Shown: piece by piece, positions 1-6,520 of the stretch
Position numbering within the stretch: position 1 is the stretch's first letter
Layout of the letters: each line of letters begins with the position of its first letter
Assembly (NCBI GenBank): GCA_023411775.1
Contig: JAEYOL010000020.1
Coordinates: 1 to 9,264 of the forward strand
DNA: 9,264 nt
Reading direction: 5' to 3'
From: Bacteroidota bacterium
Lineage (GTDB): Bacteria; Bacteroidota; Bacteroidia; Chitinophagales; Chitinophagaceae
The notes under the pieces: generated by a model
The model's database searches: none
What the model saw: only the letters and a program-made list of their open reading frames with translations
What the model was told of the DNA's origin: nothing
Program-made: the position numbers and the translations under genes

Positions 1-2773
1 CGTTTTTAGAAATATTCCAGGTCACCGTAAATAGCCAGTACCGTTTAAGCGTGTTGAAATAAGACTCGGTAAAGCTATAGCTGTTAAAGCTTCGGTTGTA
101 GCCACGATTTTGGTTGAGAATATCATACACCCCGAGCCGGAGCTCCAATTCATTTTTCATCACACGCTTAGTGATATAAGAATTCCAGTTTGTGAAATTG
201 TTATTTGCCGGGAAACGTGGATCTTTCTGACGCCCTTCAAAGTTGATATCGGTACCCAGTTCCAGTTTCCAGGGGAGTGTTACACTACCACTTGCCCAGC
301 CTGTCAGTTGCCAGTACTCGGCATTAGCGGCGGAATTGACGGAAGCTTTGCTGGTATGCCAGCCAAAGTTGGGGCTGACATAAAATTCGTACTTATCTTT
401 TACATATTGTCTGAAGGTAACACGCATACCATAGGAACGGGTATCGGTGATATTCTTAACAGGCTGGTTGGTCTTTGCATCACTCACAAAATCCACATTG
501 CGGTTGAAGTTGGCGTTGGGACCAAAGCCGACCCTCCACTTAGTATCCGGAATTTTAAATCCATAGTCCAGGTTGATATTTCCCGAATACACACCATCCA
601 CATTTACGGTTTGGTAAATACGACGACCCACGCTATCGATCGTACTCGATTGTGAGAATGCATTTTGCGTAAAGGTAAAATAGGTATTCATCCAGATATT
701 CCGTTCTTTCAAAGCATTCCAGTTGCTATAGTTCAAACTTACCGTATGCCGGAAAGCCTGGTCAAGTGCGGGATTTCCAATATAAATATTCAATGGATCT
801 GTATTAACCCGGATTGGCTGCAACTGCTCCAGCGAAGGCGCGGTGGTTGACCCATTATAATTGAAACGAATATTCTCACTGGGCTTCAGCTTATACGTAA
901 GATTAGCTCTCGGGAAGAAATTGATAAAATCGTAACTGTAATTCTGCCGTTCAGTGATATTCTTCTGTACGAAATGACTAAAGGCGACCGAGCTACCGAA
1001 TGAATAGGTAAGCTTTTTCTTGTTTATTCGGAAGTTTAGCCCGGGTGTATTGACCAGCCGGTTGAACTCAAAAGCATTACTCAAAGAGTCAATACGCTCT
1101 GTGTATTTACCCGAACCGTCATTTTCATTGGTGATGCGCTCGTTACTATTGGTATTTACGCTTAACGCATAGCTAAGCTCAAGGTAAATATCCTTTGCCA
1201 GGGATTCAGTGTAAGCAATTTTGGTACTGAAATTTTTTGTTTCGTTGTTGCGGATATTTTGCTGATCCAATGTATCTCTATAATCGATCAGACCTTTACT
1301 ATAATAATTATTTAGTGAATAGAGCAGCCCGTCATTTTTTGAACGATTCCAGCCAAATTCAGTATTGATCGATAGGGTGCGTGATAGCTTTTTAAACTTA
1401 TGACGCCAGAGCAGGGTAGAGGTGATAGCATCATTTACGGCATCATTGCTGGTATTCCGTTTGCTATTGTTGATGGAATCCATCTGGTCGTTGAACGCTT
1501 CTGTATAATAACTATTCCTTGTCAGGGTTTTATTTTCGTTAGCCCTTGTCGTCCATTTCAGGGTGTTGCTAGAATCAATTGTGGTTTCAAGCGTGAGATT
1601 AAATGAATGTTTGTGGGTGGATGAATAATTATCACTGGTGCTGTTGTTAGACCAGCTTGTATCAGGCAAAAAGGTTTGCGAGAAAGTACGGGTCACACCC
1701 GGTGCATTCACTTTTATGAATTTGTAACCGGCATTCAGGCTTTGCTTATTGTTATTAAACTTATTGCTGTAATGCATCCCTCCGTTCCAGTTGCGGGGGA
1801 TACCTTTGCGGCCACCATAGTAATTATCTTCACCACCATTCCACATCATATACATACCGCCATCGTCGGTGATGCCGGTTTCAACACCCTCCATACCACC
1901 GCCATAATTATTGGCATCCTCCCAGTCGAGGTTGGTACGACCAGTATTACTCATGATTCCATACGTGGCGATCTTGCGCTTTCCTTTGAAAGCATTTAAC
2001 ATGATGGAGTTGTCATATTTGTCTTTGAGACCGCCACCGGCTTCAATCTTGCCGAAATATCCTTTCTTTTTATCCTCTTTTAATTTAAGATTGATCGTTC
2101 GATCCTTAACGCCATCATCGATACCTGTAAACTCAGCCTGGTCGCTTTTTTTATCAAATACTTCCACTTCTTTCACAATATCCGCTCGCAGGTTTTTGGT
2201 AGCAATGCCAGGATCTGAACCGAAAAATTCTTCACCGTCTACCAGTACCTTGGTAACCTTTTCACCCATAGCCGTGATCTTACCGTCTTTATCAACCTGG
2301 ATGCCCGGCAGACGCCGTAGTAGTTCTTCCACATTTGCGCCTTCCCTTACCTTAAAGCTATCAGCTGTATAGACCGTTGTATCGCCTTTGATCCGAATAG
2401 GTGATCCGCTCTTGATAATCACCTCAGCCAGCAACTTGCTCTTGGGGATCATGTTTATCGTGCCCAGGTCGGTGTCTGTATTGGCTTTGACAGAAACTTT
2501 ATCAAAATAGTCGCCCAGGTAGGGGTGTGTGATCATGATAAGGTATTCACCTTCCCTGACACCGGGGATAAAAAATTTCCCGGCTTTATCAGCGCGATCA
2601 AACTTCACCAGGACTGAGTCTTCTACCCGAAGCAGCGATATTACCGTATGCTGAAGATTTTTGTGATCGGTATTATCGACGACAGTGCCTTTTACCGAAT
2701 TGCCCTGGGCCAACGCGAAATGTACAAATAAGGAAAGGAATAAGGTTAGAGTCAGTCTGGTCTGCTTTCTCAT
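1..2773 (-). CDS. Outer-membrane beta-barrel protein, TonB-receptor-like, with CarboxypepD_reg-like N-terminus (C-terminus beyond window)
   Basis: Reading the minus strand from ATG at 2773 gives an uninterrupted frame of 924 codons to the left edge. Residues 1-22 are a signal peptide (basic start, hydrophobic core, cleavage probably after the ALA at 20-22). Residues about 26-110 look like a carboxypeptidase-regulatory beta-sandwich. Residues about 116-235 resemble a TonB-receptor plug: DTTVYTADSF (131-140), EELLRRLPGIQVDKDGKI (149-166), VLVDGEEFFGSDP (177-188), then INLKLKEDKKKGYFG (227-241) leading into the barrel. The rest is rich in alternating aromatic strands with Asn/Gly/Ser loops. The last visible strand, RYWLFTVTWNISKN, resembles the closing strand of this family, so probably only a few residues are missing. 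This is the Bacteroidota outer-membrane beta-barrel family (OMP_b-brl_3-like, inferred from memory). The cargo is unknown, and no SusD partner lies upstream. Residues 288-332 form a Gly/Met/Asn-rich loop. It diverges from glgB. Confidence 0.92.
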   Translation of the reverse strand, partial: MRKQTRLTLTLFLSLFVHFALAQGNSVKGTVVDNTDHKNLQHTVISLLRVEDSVLVKFDRADKAGKFFIPGVREGEYLIMITHPYLGDYFDKVSVKANTDTDLGTINMIPKSKLLAEVIIKSGSPIRIKGDTTVYTADSFKVREGANVEELLRRLPGIQVDKDGKITAMGEKVTKVLVDGEEFFGSDPGIATKNLRADIVKEVEVFDKKSDQAEFTGIDDGVKDRTINLKLKEDKKKGYFGKIEAGGGLKDKYDNSIMLNAFKGKRKIATYGIMSNTGRTNLDWEDANNYGGGMEGVETGITDDGGMYMMWNGGEDNYYGGRKGIPRNWNGGMHYSNKFNNNKQSLNAGYKFIKVNAPGVTRTFSQTFLPDTSWSNNSTSDNYSSTHKHSFNLTLETTIDSSNTLKWTTRANENKTLTRNSYYTEAFNDQMDSINNSKRNTSNDAVNDAITSTLLWRHKFKKLSRTLSINTEFGWNRSKNDGLLYSLNNYYSKGLIDYRDTLDQQNIRNNETKNFSTKIAYTESLAKDIYLELSYALSVNTNSNERITNENDGSGKYTERIDSLSNAFEFNRLVNTPGLNFRINKKKLTYSFGSSVAFSHFVQKNITERQNYSYDFINFFPRANLTYKLKPSENIRFNYNGSTTAPSLEQLQPIRVNTDPLNIYIGNPALDQAFRHTVSLNYSNWNALKERNIWMNTYFTFTQNAFSQSSTIDSVGRRIYQTVNVDGVYSGNINLDYGFKIPDTKWRVGFGPNANFNRNVDFVSDAKTNQPVKNITDTRSYGMRVTFRQYVKDKYEFYVSPNFGWHTSKASVNSAANAEYWQLTGWASGSVTLPWKLELGTDINFEGRQKDPRFPANNNFTNWNSYITKRVMKNELELRLGVYDILNQNRGYNRSFNSYSFTESYFNTLKRYWLFTVTWNISKN

Positions 2774-2842
2774 GGTGGTTTGGTATAAAATGTAAGGTAG
2801 GTCGCCGCTCTATTTCTATTACCCTCATTTACATAGACGGAT

Positions 2843-2850
2843 CAAAAATG
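2843..2850 (-). promoter_or_regulatory. Weak candidate -7 element for the outer-membrane protein gene
   Basis: On the minus strand this reads CATTTTTG, one mismatch from the Bacteroidota -7 consensus TAnnTTTG. It would give a 5' leader of about 65 nt before the ATG at 2773. I see no convincing TTG -33 element about 19 nt upstream, so this is only the best match in the 177-bp divergent gap. No good plus-strand box for glgB is visible in the same gap. Confidence 0.2.
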
Positions 2851-2950
2851 CTGATTTACGGTCGCTTACAGAATGTATCAACGGATAAGCCGTGTTAATA
2901 TTTCACTAAAAAGGTGTAAGTTGTATCAGCCTCAAGTAAAAACCCCAAGG

Positions 2951-4960
2951 ATGAATGACCTGAATAAAGATACAGGAGACCCTATAGAAAAAATGCCCGA
3001 TGCTGTACAACCTGAAACAGGTAATGACTATGCCTCCACGCATTTTATAGATACTACAAAGCCTGTCTGGAATTATTCGCTGCTGACGGATGAAGACGTC
3101 AGAAATTTCCAAAACGGAACTCATTATCGCCTGTACCAGAAGTTCGGATCGCATTCGCTGCAGGTAAATAATGTCTGGGGTATGTATTTCTGTGTGTGGG
3201 CGCCTAACGCCACACAGGTAACAGTGAAGGGAAATTTTAATGATTGGAATGATACTACGCATCCGCTTCAACCACGTTGGGATAACAGTGGTATCTGGGA
3301 AGGATTTATACCCGGTTTCAAACTCGGTGAAGTTTACAAATATCATATCGTGGGTTTCGCAGGTCGCGAAACGGATAAAGGCGACCCATTTGCCAATTTT
3401 TGGGAAAAGCGACCGCATACCGCTTCAATCACCTGGGATATGTACTATGACTGGAAAGATGAGGAGTGGATGAAGCAAAGAAAAAAACACAACGCGCTTG
3501 ATGCCCCCTGGAGTGTGTACGAAGTGCATCTTGCGAGCTGGCAGAGACCCGACCGACATGATGAAGAAACCTATAACACTTATGAACAAATAAAAGCGGC
3601 ACTTGTACCATATGTAAAGGAAATGGGCTTTACTCATGTGGAACTAATGCCGGTGATGGAGCATCCTTTTGACGGAAGCTGGGGTTACCAGGTGACAGGC
3701 TACTATGCCGCCACTTCGCGTTTTGGAAACCCACAGGGTCTGATGGCACTTATCGATGCATTTCATAAAGAAGGCATCGGTGTGATCCTGGATTGGGTAC
3801 CTTCACATTTTCCATATGACTCGCATGGACTATTTATGTTCGATGGCACACATACTTACGAGTATGCCGATATGCGAAAAGGTTTTCACCCCGACTGGAA
3901 CAGTTATATTTTTAATTATAAAAGGGGAGAAGTAAAGTCTTTTCTCATCAGTAATGCGAGGTTCTGGTTTGATAAGTATCATATCGATGGGATCCGCGTT
4001 GATGCAGTCAGTTCGATGTTGAAGCTCGATTACTCCCGCGAAGAAGGAGAGTGGGAGCCCAATGAGTTTGGTGGTAATGGTAACCTGGAAGCGATCGCCT
4101 TTATAAAAGACCTCAACGAAACGATCTATCGGGATTTTCCCGATGTCCAAACCATCGCGGAAGAAGCTACTGACTGGCCGGGTATTTCAAGACCAACCTG
4201 GCAGGACGGGCTGGGCTTTGGTATGAAATGGATGATGGGCTGGATGCATGATACCCTCGATTATTTCAAAATAGACCCGCTGGGAAGAAAACATCACCAG
4301 GATAAGTTCTCGTTCAGCATGGCCTATTATTATGACGAGAATTTTATGCTGCCGTTCAGCCATGATGAAGTTGTGCATGGCAAAAGCCCAATGCTCTACA
4401 AAATGCCCGGGGATGAATGGCAGAAATTTGCCAACCTGCGGCTGATGTACACCTATATGTGGACGCACCCGGGTGCACGACTTTTGTTCATGGGTGATGA
4501 ATTTGGGCAAACTACCGAATGGAACTATAAATCCGAGCTGGACTGGCATTTGCTGGAGTTTGAGCCGCATCGCCTGTTAAAGGATTGTGTCGCCGCTTTG
4601 AATAAACTGCTTACAGCGGAACCGGCTTTATATCAAAACCAGTTTAATGCATACGGCTTTGAATGGGTAGACCTTAATCACCGCCCAGAGTCGGTAGTCT
4701 CCTACAAACGGATGAGCAAACAAACAGGCGAAGACTTGCTGATAATTTTGAATATGACGCCGGTGGTCAGAAAAGACTGGGCGGTAGAGGTCAGCGGTAA
4801 AGCATATACCGAGGAAATATTTAATAGTGACAGCAAAATATTTTGGGGTACCGGCAACGTTTATAATCCTGCTATACGTTCAGAATTAATCGACAAGGAA
4901 AAAAATACTTACCGGCTACGGGTAAATTTACCTCCCCTGGCCGCAATTATTCTCAAATAA
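2951..4960 (+). CDS. glgB: 1,4-alpha-glucan branching enzyme (glycogen branching, GH13 with one CBM48)
   Basis: This enzyme cuts alpha-1,4 glucan chains and rejoins them as alpha-1,6 branches during cytoplasmic glycogen synthesis. From ATG 2951 the protein has 669 residues. A CBM48 domain covers about 75-165 (GMYFCVWAPNATQVTVKGNFNDW). The GH13 barrel follows with all four conserved regions: DWVPSHF (281-287), GIRVDAVSSM with nucleophile Asp351, IAEEATDWP with acid/base Glu404, and PFSHDEVVHGK with Asp472. The beta-sandwich C-domain ends in LPPLAAIILK. The match is to bacterial GlgB (GH13_9 style). It is shorter than the roughly 730-residue E. coli enzyme because the extra N-terminal domain is absent. 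I prefer ATG 2951, preceded by AAGG and opening MNDLNKDTG, over in-frame ATG 2873, which would add a basic, non-homologous-looking 26-residue tail. No glgA or glgC is adjacent. Confidence 0.97.
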   Translation: MNDLNKDTGDPIEKMPDAVQPETGNDYASTHFIDTTKPVWNYSLLTDEDVRNFQNGTHYRLYQKFGSHSLQVNNVWGMYFCVWAPNATQVTVKGNFNDWNDTTHPLQPRWDNSGIWEGFIPGFKLGEVYKYHIVGFAGRETDKGDPFANFWEKRPHTASITWDMYYDWKDEEWMKQRKKHNALDAPWSVYEVHLASWQRPDRHDEETYNTYEQIKAALVPYVKEMGFTHVELMPVMEHPFDGSWGYQVTGYYAATSRFGNPQGLMALIDAFHKEGIGVILDWVPSHFPYDSHGLFMFDGTHTYEYADMRKGFHPDWNSYIFNYKRGEVKSFLISNARFWFDKYHIDGIRVDAVSSMLKLDYSREEGEWEPNEFGGNGNLEAIAFIKDLNETIYRDFPDVQTIAEEATDWPGISRPTWQDGLGFGMKWMMGWMHDTLDYFKIDPLGRKHHQDKFSFSMAYYYDENFMLPFSHDEVVHGKSPMLYKMPGDEWQKFANLRLMYTYMWTHPGARLLFMGDEFGQTTEWNYKSELDWHLLEFEPHRLLKDCVAALNKLLTAEPALYQNQFNAYGFEWVDLNHRPESVVSYKRMSKQTGEDLLIILNMTPVVRKDWAVEVSGKAYTEEIFNSDSKIFWGTGNVYNPAIRSELIDKEKNTYRLRVNLPPLAAIILK

Positions 4961-4966
4961 TATAAC

Positions 4967-4985
4967 GGGACATTAACCCTGTCCC
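4967..4985 (+). terminator. Possible weak terminator after glgB
   Basis: GGGACA (4967-4972) and TGTCCC (4980-4985) form a perfect 6-bp stem with a 7-nt loop, 6 nt after the glgB stop codon. The downstream sequence TCCATTATTT is only modestly T-rich, so termination may be partial or factor-dependent. Position and GC content of the stem are the main support. Confidence 0.4.
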
Positions 4986-5001
4986 TCCATTATTTGAGCA
5001 G

Positions 5002-5024
5002 GTTATGAAACCGATTATCATAAC
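5002..5024. repeat. Perfect 7-bp inverted repeat upstream of the TPR gene
   Basis: GTTATGA (5002-5008) and TCATAAC (5018-5024) are perfect inverted copies around a 9-nt centre. They end 46 bp before the ATG at 5071. The spacing and position suit an operator for a dimeric regulator or a small 5' stem-loop, but no regulator gene is nearby and the stem is AT-rich. Function is unproven. Confidence 0.35.
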
Positions 5025-5070
5025 TAAATTCTAACTTGCACCGTATTGAAGAACTGTTAATATCCAATCC

Positions 5071-6132
5071 ATGATCCGACAAACCCTTTTACTTATACCC
5101 ATAGCCCTTGGCGTCAGTGTCCTGACACATGCCCAGGCTAAATCCGCGGATACCGGGCCTAATTCAGATAGTGCCACATTCTACCTTCAGAAAGGTTTAC
5201 AGGAAAAGCAAACCGGCAGGCGGATGGAGGCACTGAAAAATTTCGAAAAAGCTTTTCAATACGATCAGAATAATAAAGCGATAGTAGGAGAGTTAGCTGC
5301 TTCCTACCTGGACCTCCGCAAGTATTCACAGGCTAAGGACACCTATCTTAAACTGGAAGCACTCGGTGACCAGTCGCCCCACACCTATAAGCAGATCATG
5401 GATCTTTCCTATAACTTAAAGCAAAATGAGGATGTGATCGCTTATGCTAATAAATTGAAAAAAGCTGATCCAACTGAGAAGGTGAATTTCTATGTAGGAA
5501 AAATTCATTACCAGGATGAAAATTACGGGGAAGCTATCAAATACCTGGAAGCAGCTGGTAAAGAAGACAAGAGCAATGCGGAAGCACCTTACCTGATCGC
5601 ACGCAGTTATGCGGATATGCAAAACTATAAGCAGGCGATCCCTTATTTTTTAAAAGCCATAGAACTGGATACATCCAAAAACAGCTGGATATACGAACTG
5701 GCGCTGATCTATTACGCTATCCACGACGACAAAAATGCCCTGAAGTATATGCTGCTGGCTGGGGAAAAAGGTTTTAAACGCAGCAATGAATACCTGGAAA
5801 ACCTGGGTATTGCCTATCTCAACCTTGGTCAGCTTGACCAGGGTGTTGGTATCATGAATGAGATCCTGAAAAAAAGGCCCAGTGACATGAACATATTAAA
5901 CCTGGTAGCGGAAGCTTATTATTATAAAGGCAAATACCAGGATGCGATCGATTATTGGGACAAGATCCTCACTTATGACAAAGAAAATGCATCCGCTTTA
6001 TACATGATCGGGATGAGTTACCAGAAAAAAGGAGAAAAGGAAAAAGGCCAGTTTCTCTGCGACAAAGCGATCGAAATGGATCCCACACTTTCTGCCCTGA
6101 AACAAAAAAAGCAATTACCAGTTGGTTTGTAG
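5071..6132 (+). CDS. Secreted tetratricopeptide-repeat (TPR) protein
   Basis: A 353-residue protein. Residues 1-23 are a signal peptide (MIRQ, a hydrophobic stretch, then THAQA), so the product should be periplasmic or outer-membrane associated. There is no lipobox cysteine near the cleavage site. The rest is about nine TPR units of roughly 34 residues. Clear ones are at about 36-69 (YLQKGLQEKQTGRRMEALKN), 137-170 (YVGKIHYQDENYGEAIKYLE), 171-204 (APYLIARSYADMQNYKQAIP), 273-306 (LVAEAYYYKGKYQDAIDYWD) and 307-340 (ALYMIGMSYQKKGEKEKGQF). TPR arrays bind other proteins; the partner here cannot be told from sequence. There is no enzymatic domain. The start is the first Met before a good signal peptide, with no Shine-Dalgarno sequence. 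The gene stands alone, 110 bp after glgB, and no clear terminator follows it before the next promoter. Confidence 0.94.
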   Translation: MIRQTLLLIPIALGVSVLTHAQAKSADTGPNSDSATFYLQKGLQEKQTGRRMEALKNFEKAFQYDQNNKAIVGELAASYLDLRKYSQAKDTYLKLEALGDQSPHTYKQIMDLSYNLKQNEDVIAYANKLKKADPTEKVNFYVGKIHYQDENYGEAIKYLEAAGKEDKSNAEAPYLIARSYADMQNYKQAIPYFLKAIELDTSKNSWIYELALIYYAIHDDKNALKYMLLAGEKGFKRSNEYLENLGIAYLNLGQLDQGVGIMNEILKKRPSDMNILNLVAEAYYYKGKYQDAIDYWDKILTYDKENASALYMIGMSYQKKGEKEKGQFLCDKAIEMDPTLSALKQKKQLPVGL

Positions 6133-6169
6133 CAAAGTGCTGATGTCGTGATGATCGCAATCAGGTGGC

Positions 6170-6184
6170 TTCGCCAATAGCGAA
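6170..6184. repeat. Short dyad TTCGC-N5-GCGAA over the -33 region
   Basis: TTCGC (6170-6174) and GCGAA (6180-6184) are perfect inverted copies covering the presumed -33 element. A second short dyad, ATAGC (6177-6181) with GCTAT (6191-6195), overlaps the -7 element. Either could be an operator, but 5-bp arms occur often by chance. Confidence 0.25.
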
Positions 6185-6200
6185 AAAATGGCTATCTTTG
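6170..6200 (+). promoter_or_regulatory. Bacteroidota-type promoter (-33 TTCG, -7 TATCTTTG)
   Basis: TATCTTTG at 6193-6200 is a perfect match to the Bacteroidota sigma-70 -7 consensus TAnnTTTG. TTCG at 6170-6173 lies 19 nt upstream, the right place for a degenerate TTTG -33 element. The start site is predicted a few nt past 6200, essentially at the ATG at 6206, so the transcript would be nearly leaderless. It would drive the short ORF at 6206, the tandem leader and, by read-through, the rnk-like gene. This is the best promoter match in the window. Confidence 0.7.
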
Positions 6201-6205
6201 CGGCC

Positions 6206-6268
6206 ATGCAGCAACTTGTTCAAATAAGGTTATACTTCTTTTCCAACTACAAGGACTTCAATAGTTAA
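6206..6268 (+). CDS. Putative leader peptide 1 (20 aa, Phe/Tyr-rich)
   Basis: ATG at 6206 lies 5 nt after a perfect TATCTTTG box and opens a 20-codon frame ending in TAA at 6266-6268. The peptide begins MQQLVQIR and ends LYFFSNYKDFNS; five of the last 12 residues are Phe or Tyr. The stop codon is 1 nt from the 5' arm of a GC-rich hairpin (6270-6298). Its last 12 residues resemble those of the second short ORF (6344-6430): [LM]Y, S, [NS], [FY]K, F at matching positions. The first 21 nt of the two ORFs match at 15 positions. I infer a regulatory leader peptide whose translation affects hairpin formation. It is too short for homology-based assignment, and I do not recognise it as a named leader. 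Alternatively it is an untranslated stretch of a small RNA. Confidence 0.5.
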   Translation: MQQLVQIRLYFFSNYKDFNS

Positions 6269-6269
6269 G

Positions 6270-6311
6270 CCCCGCCTGGCGTTCTAGCCGGACCGGGGAT
6301 TCTGCATTTTT
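6270..6311 (+). terminator. GC-rich attenuator-like hairpin 1
   Basis: CCCCG (6270-6274) pairs with CGGGG (6294-6298). The stem continues with CC (6275-6276) to GG (6290-6291) and GGC (6278-6280) to GCC (6287-6289), giving 10 base pairs, two small bulges and a 6-nt loop. A T-run, 6307-6311, follows after an 8-nt gap, so intrinsic termination may be inefficient. The 5' arm begins 1 nt after the stop codon of leader ORF 1, so a ribosome finishing that ORF would cover it. Confidence 0.55.
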
Positions 6312-6343
6312 CTATCAACATTTCTGAATTAAAATTTATTGCT

Positions 6344-6430
6344 ATGCACCGGCATGTTCAAAATGCATGGACGCATTCGTCTATAAAACGCATGTACGCT
6401 ATTTCAAGTTTTAAAGCCTTCGGCAATTAA
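6344..6430 (+). CDS. Putative leader peptide 2 (28 aa)
   Basis: ATG at 6344, after an A/T-rich stretch, opens 28 codons to TAA at 6428-6430. The peptide starts MHRHVQNAWTHSS and ends MYAISSFKAFGN. An internal in-frame ATG at 6392 would give only the last 12 residues. Those align without gaps to the last 12 residues of leader 1. At DNA level, 22 of the 39 nt including the stop codon match. The stop codon directly abuts the CCCCCG arm of the next hairpin. No TAnnTTTG box lies between hairpin 1 and this ATG, so expression seems to depend on read-through of hairpin 1 or on a weak promoter. The shared tail and shared stop-to-hairpin geometry argue for a regulatory leader duplicated in tandem. Translation itself is unproven. 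Confidence 0.45.
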   Translation: MHRHVQNAWTHSSIKRMYAISSFKAFGN

Positions 6431-6468
6431 CCCCCGGACACTGTTTCGGGGGCCCATTTTATTCTTTT
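6431..6468 (+). terminator. Intrinsic terminator / attenuator hairpin 2
   Basis: CCCCCG (6431-6436) and CGGGGG (6447-6452) form a perfect 6-bp GC stem with a 10-nt loop, followed by T-runs at 6457-6460 and 6465-6468. The first base of the stem is the base right after the TAA of leader ORF 2. It ends 52 nt before the rnk-like start codon, so termination here would silence that gene unless it has its own promoter. Confidence 0.75.
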
Positions 6469-6520
6469 ACAAAAATCAATGGCATATAAATGCTGAATTG
6501 TTCATTTAAAACCTGAAGAA

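Noticed and set aside
110..655. Plus-strand ORF of 181 codons (also 665-850, 1400-1606, 1676-1999 and 1911-2372)
   Set aside because: All are antisense to the continuous minus-strand outer-membrane protein frame, which shows a signal peptide, plug motifs and barrel strands. Their translations show no recognisable domain.
2906..4570. Minus-strand ORFs and a short plus-strand ORF inside glgB
   Set aside because: They overlap a complete GlgB with all catalytic motifs. Their translations are low-quality shadows without domains or plausible starts.
5416..6160. Minus-strand ORFs overlapping the TPR gene
   Set aside because: They are antisense shadows of a gene with regular TPR periodicity and a signal peptide.
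6206..6468. A classical trp- or his-type amino-acid attenuator
   Set aside because: There is no run of Trp or His codons (three scattered His and one Trp in ORF 2), the downstream gene is not biosynthetic, and no alternative antiterminator stem is obvious between stop codon and terminator, since they abut.
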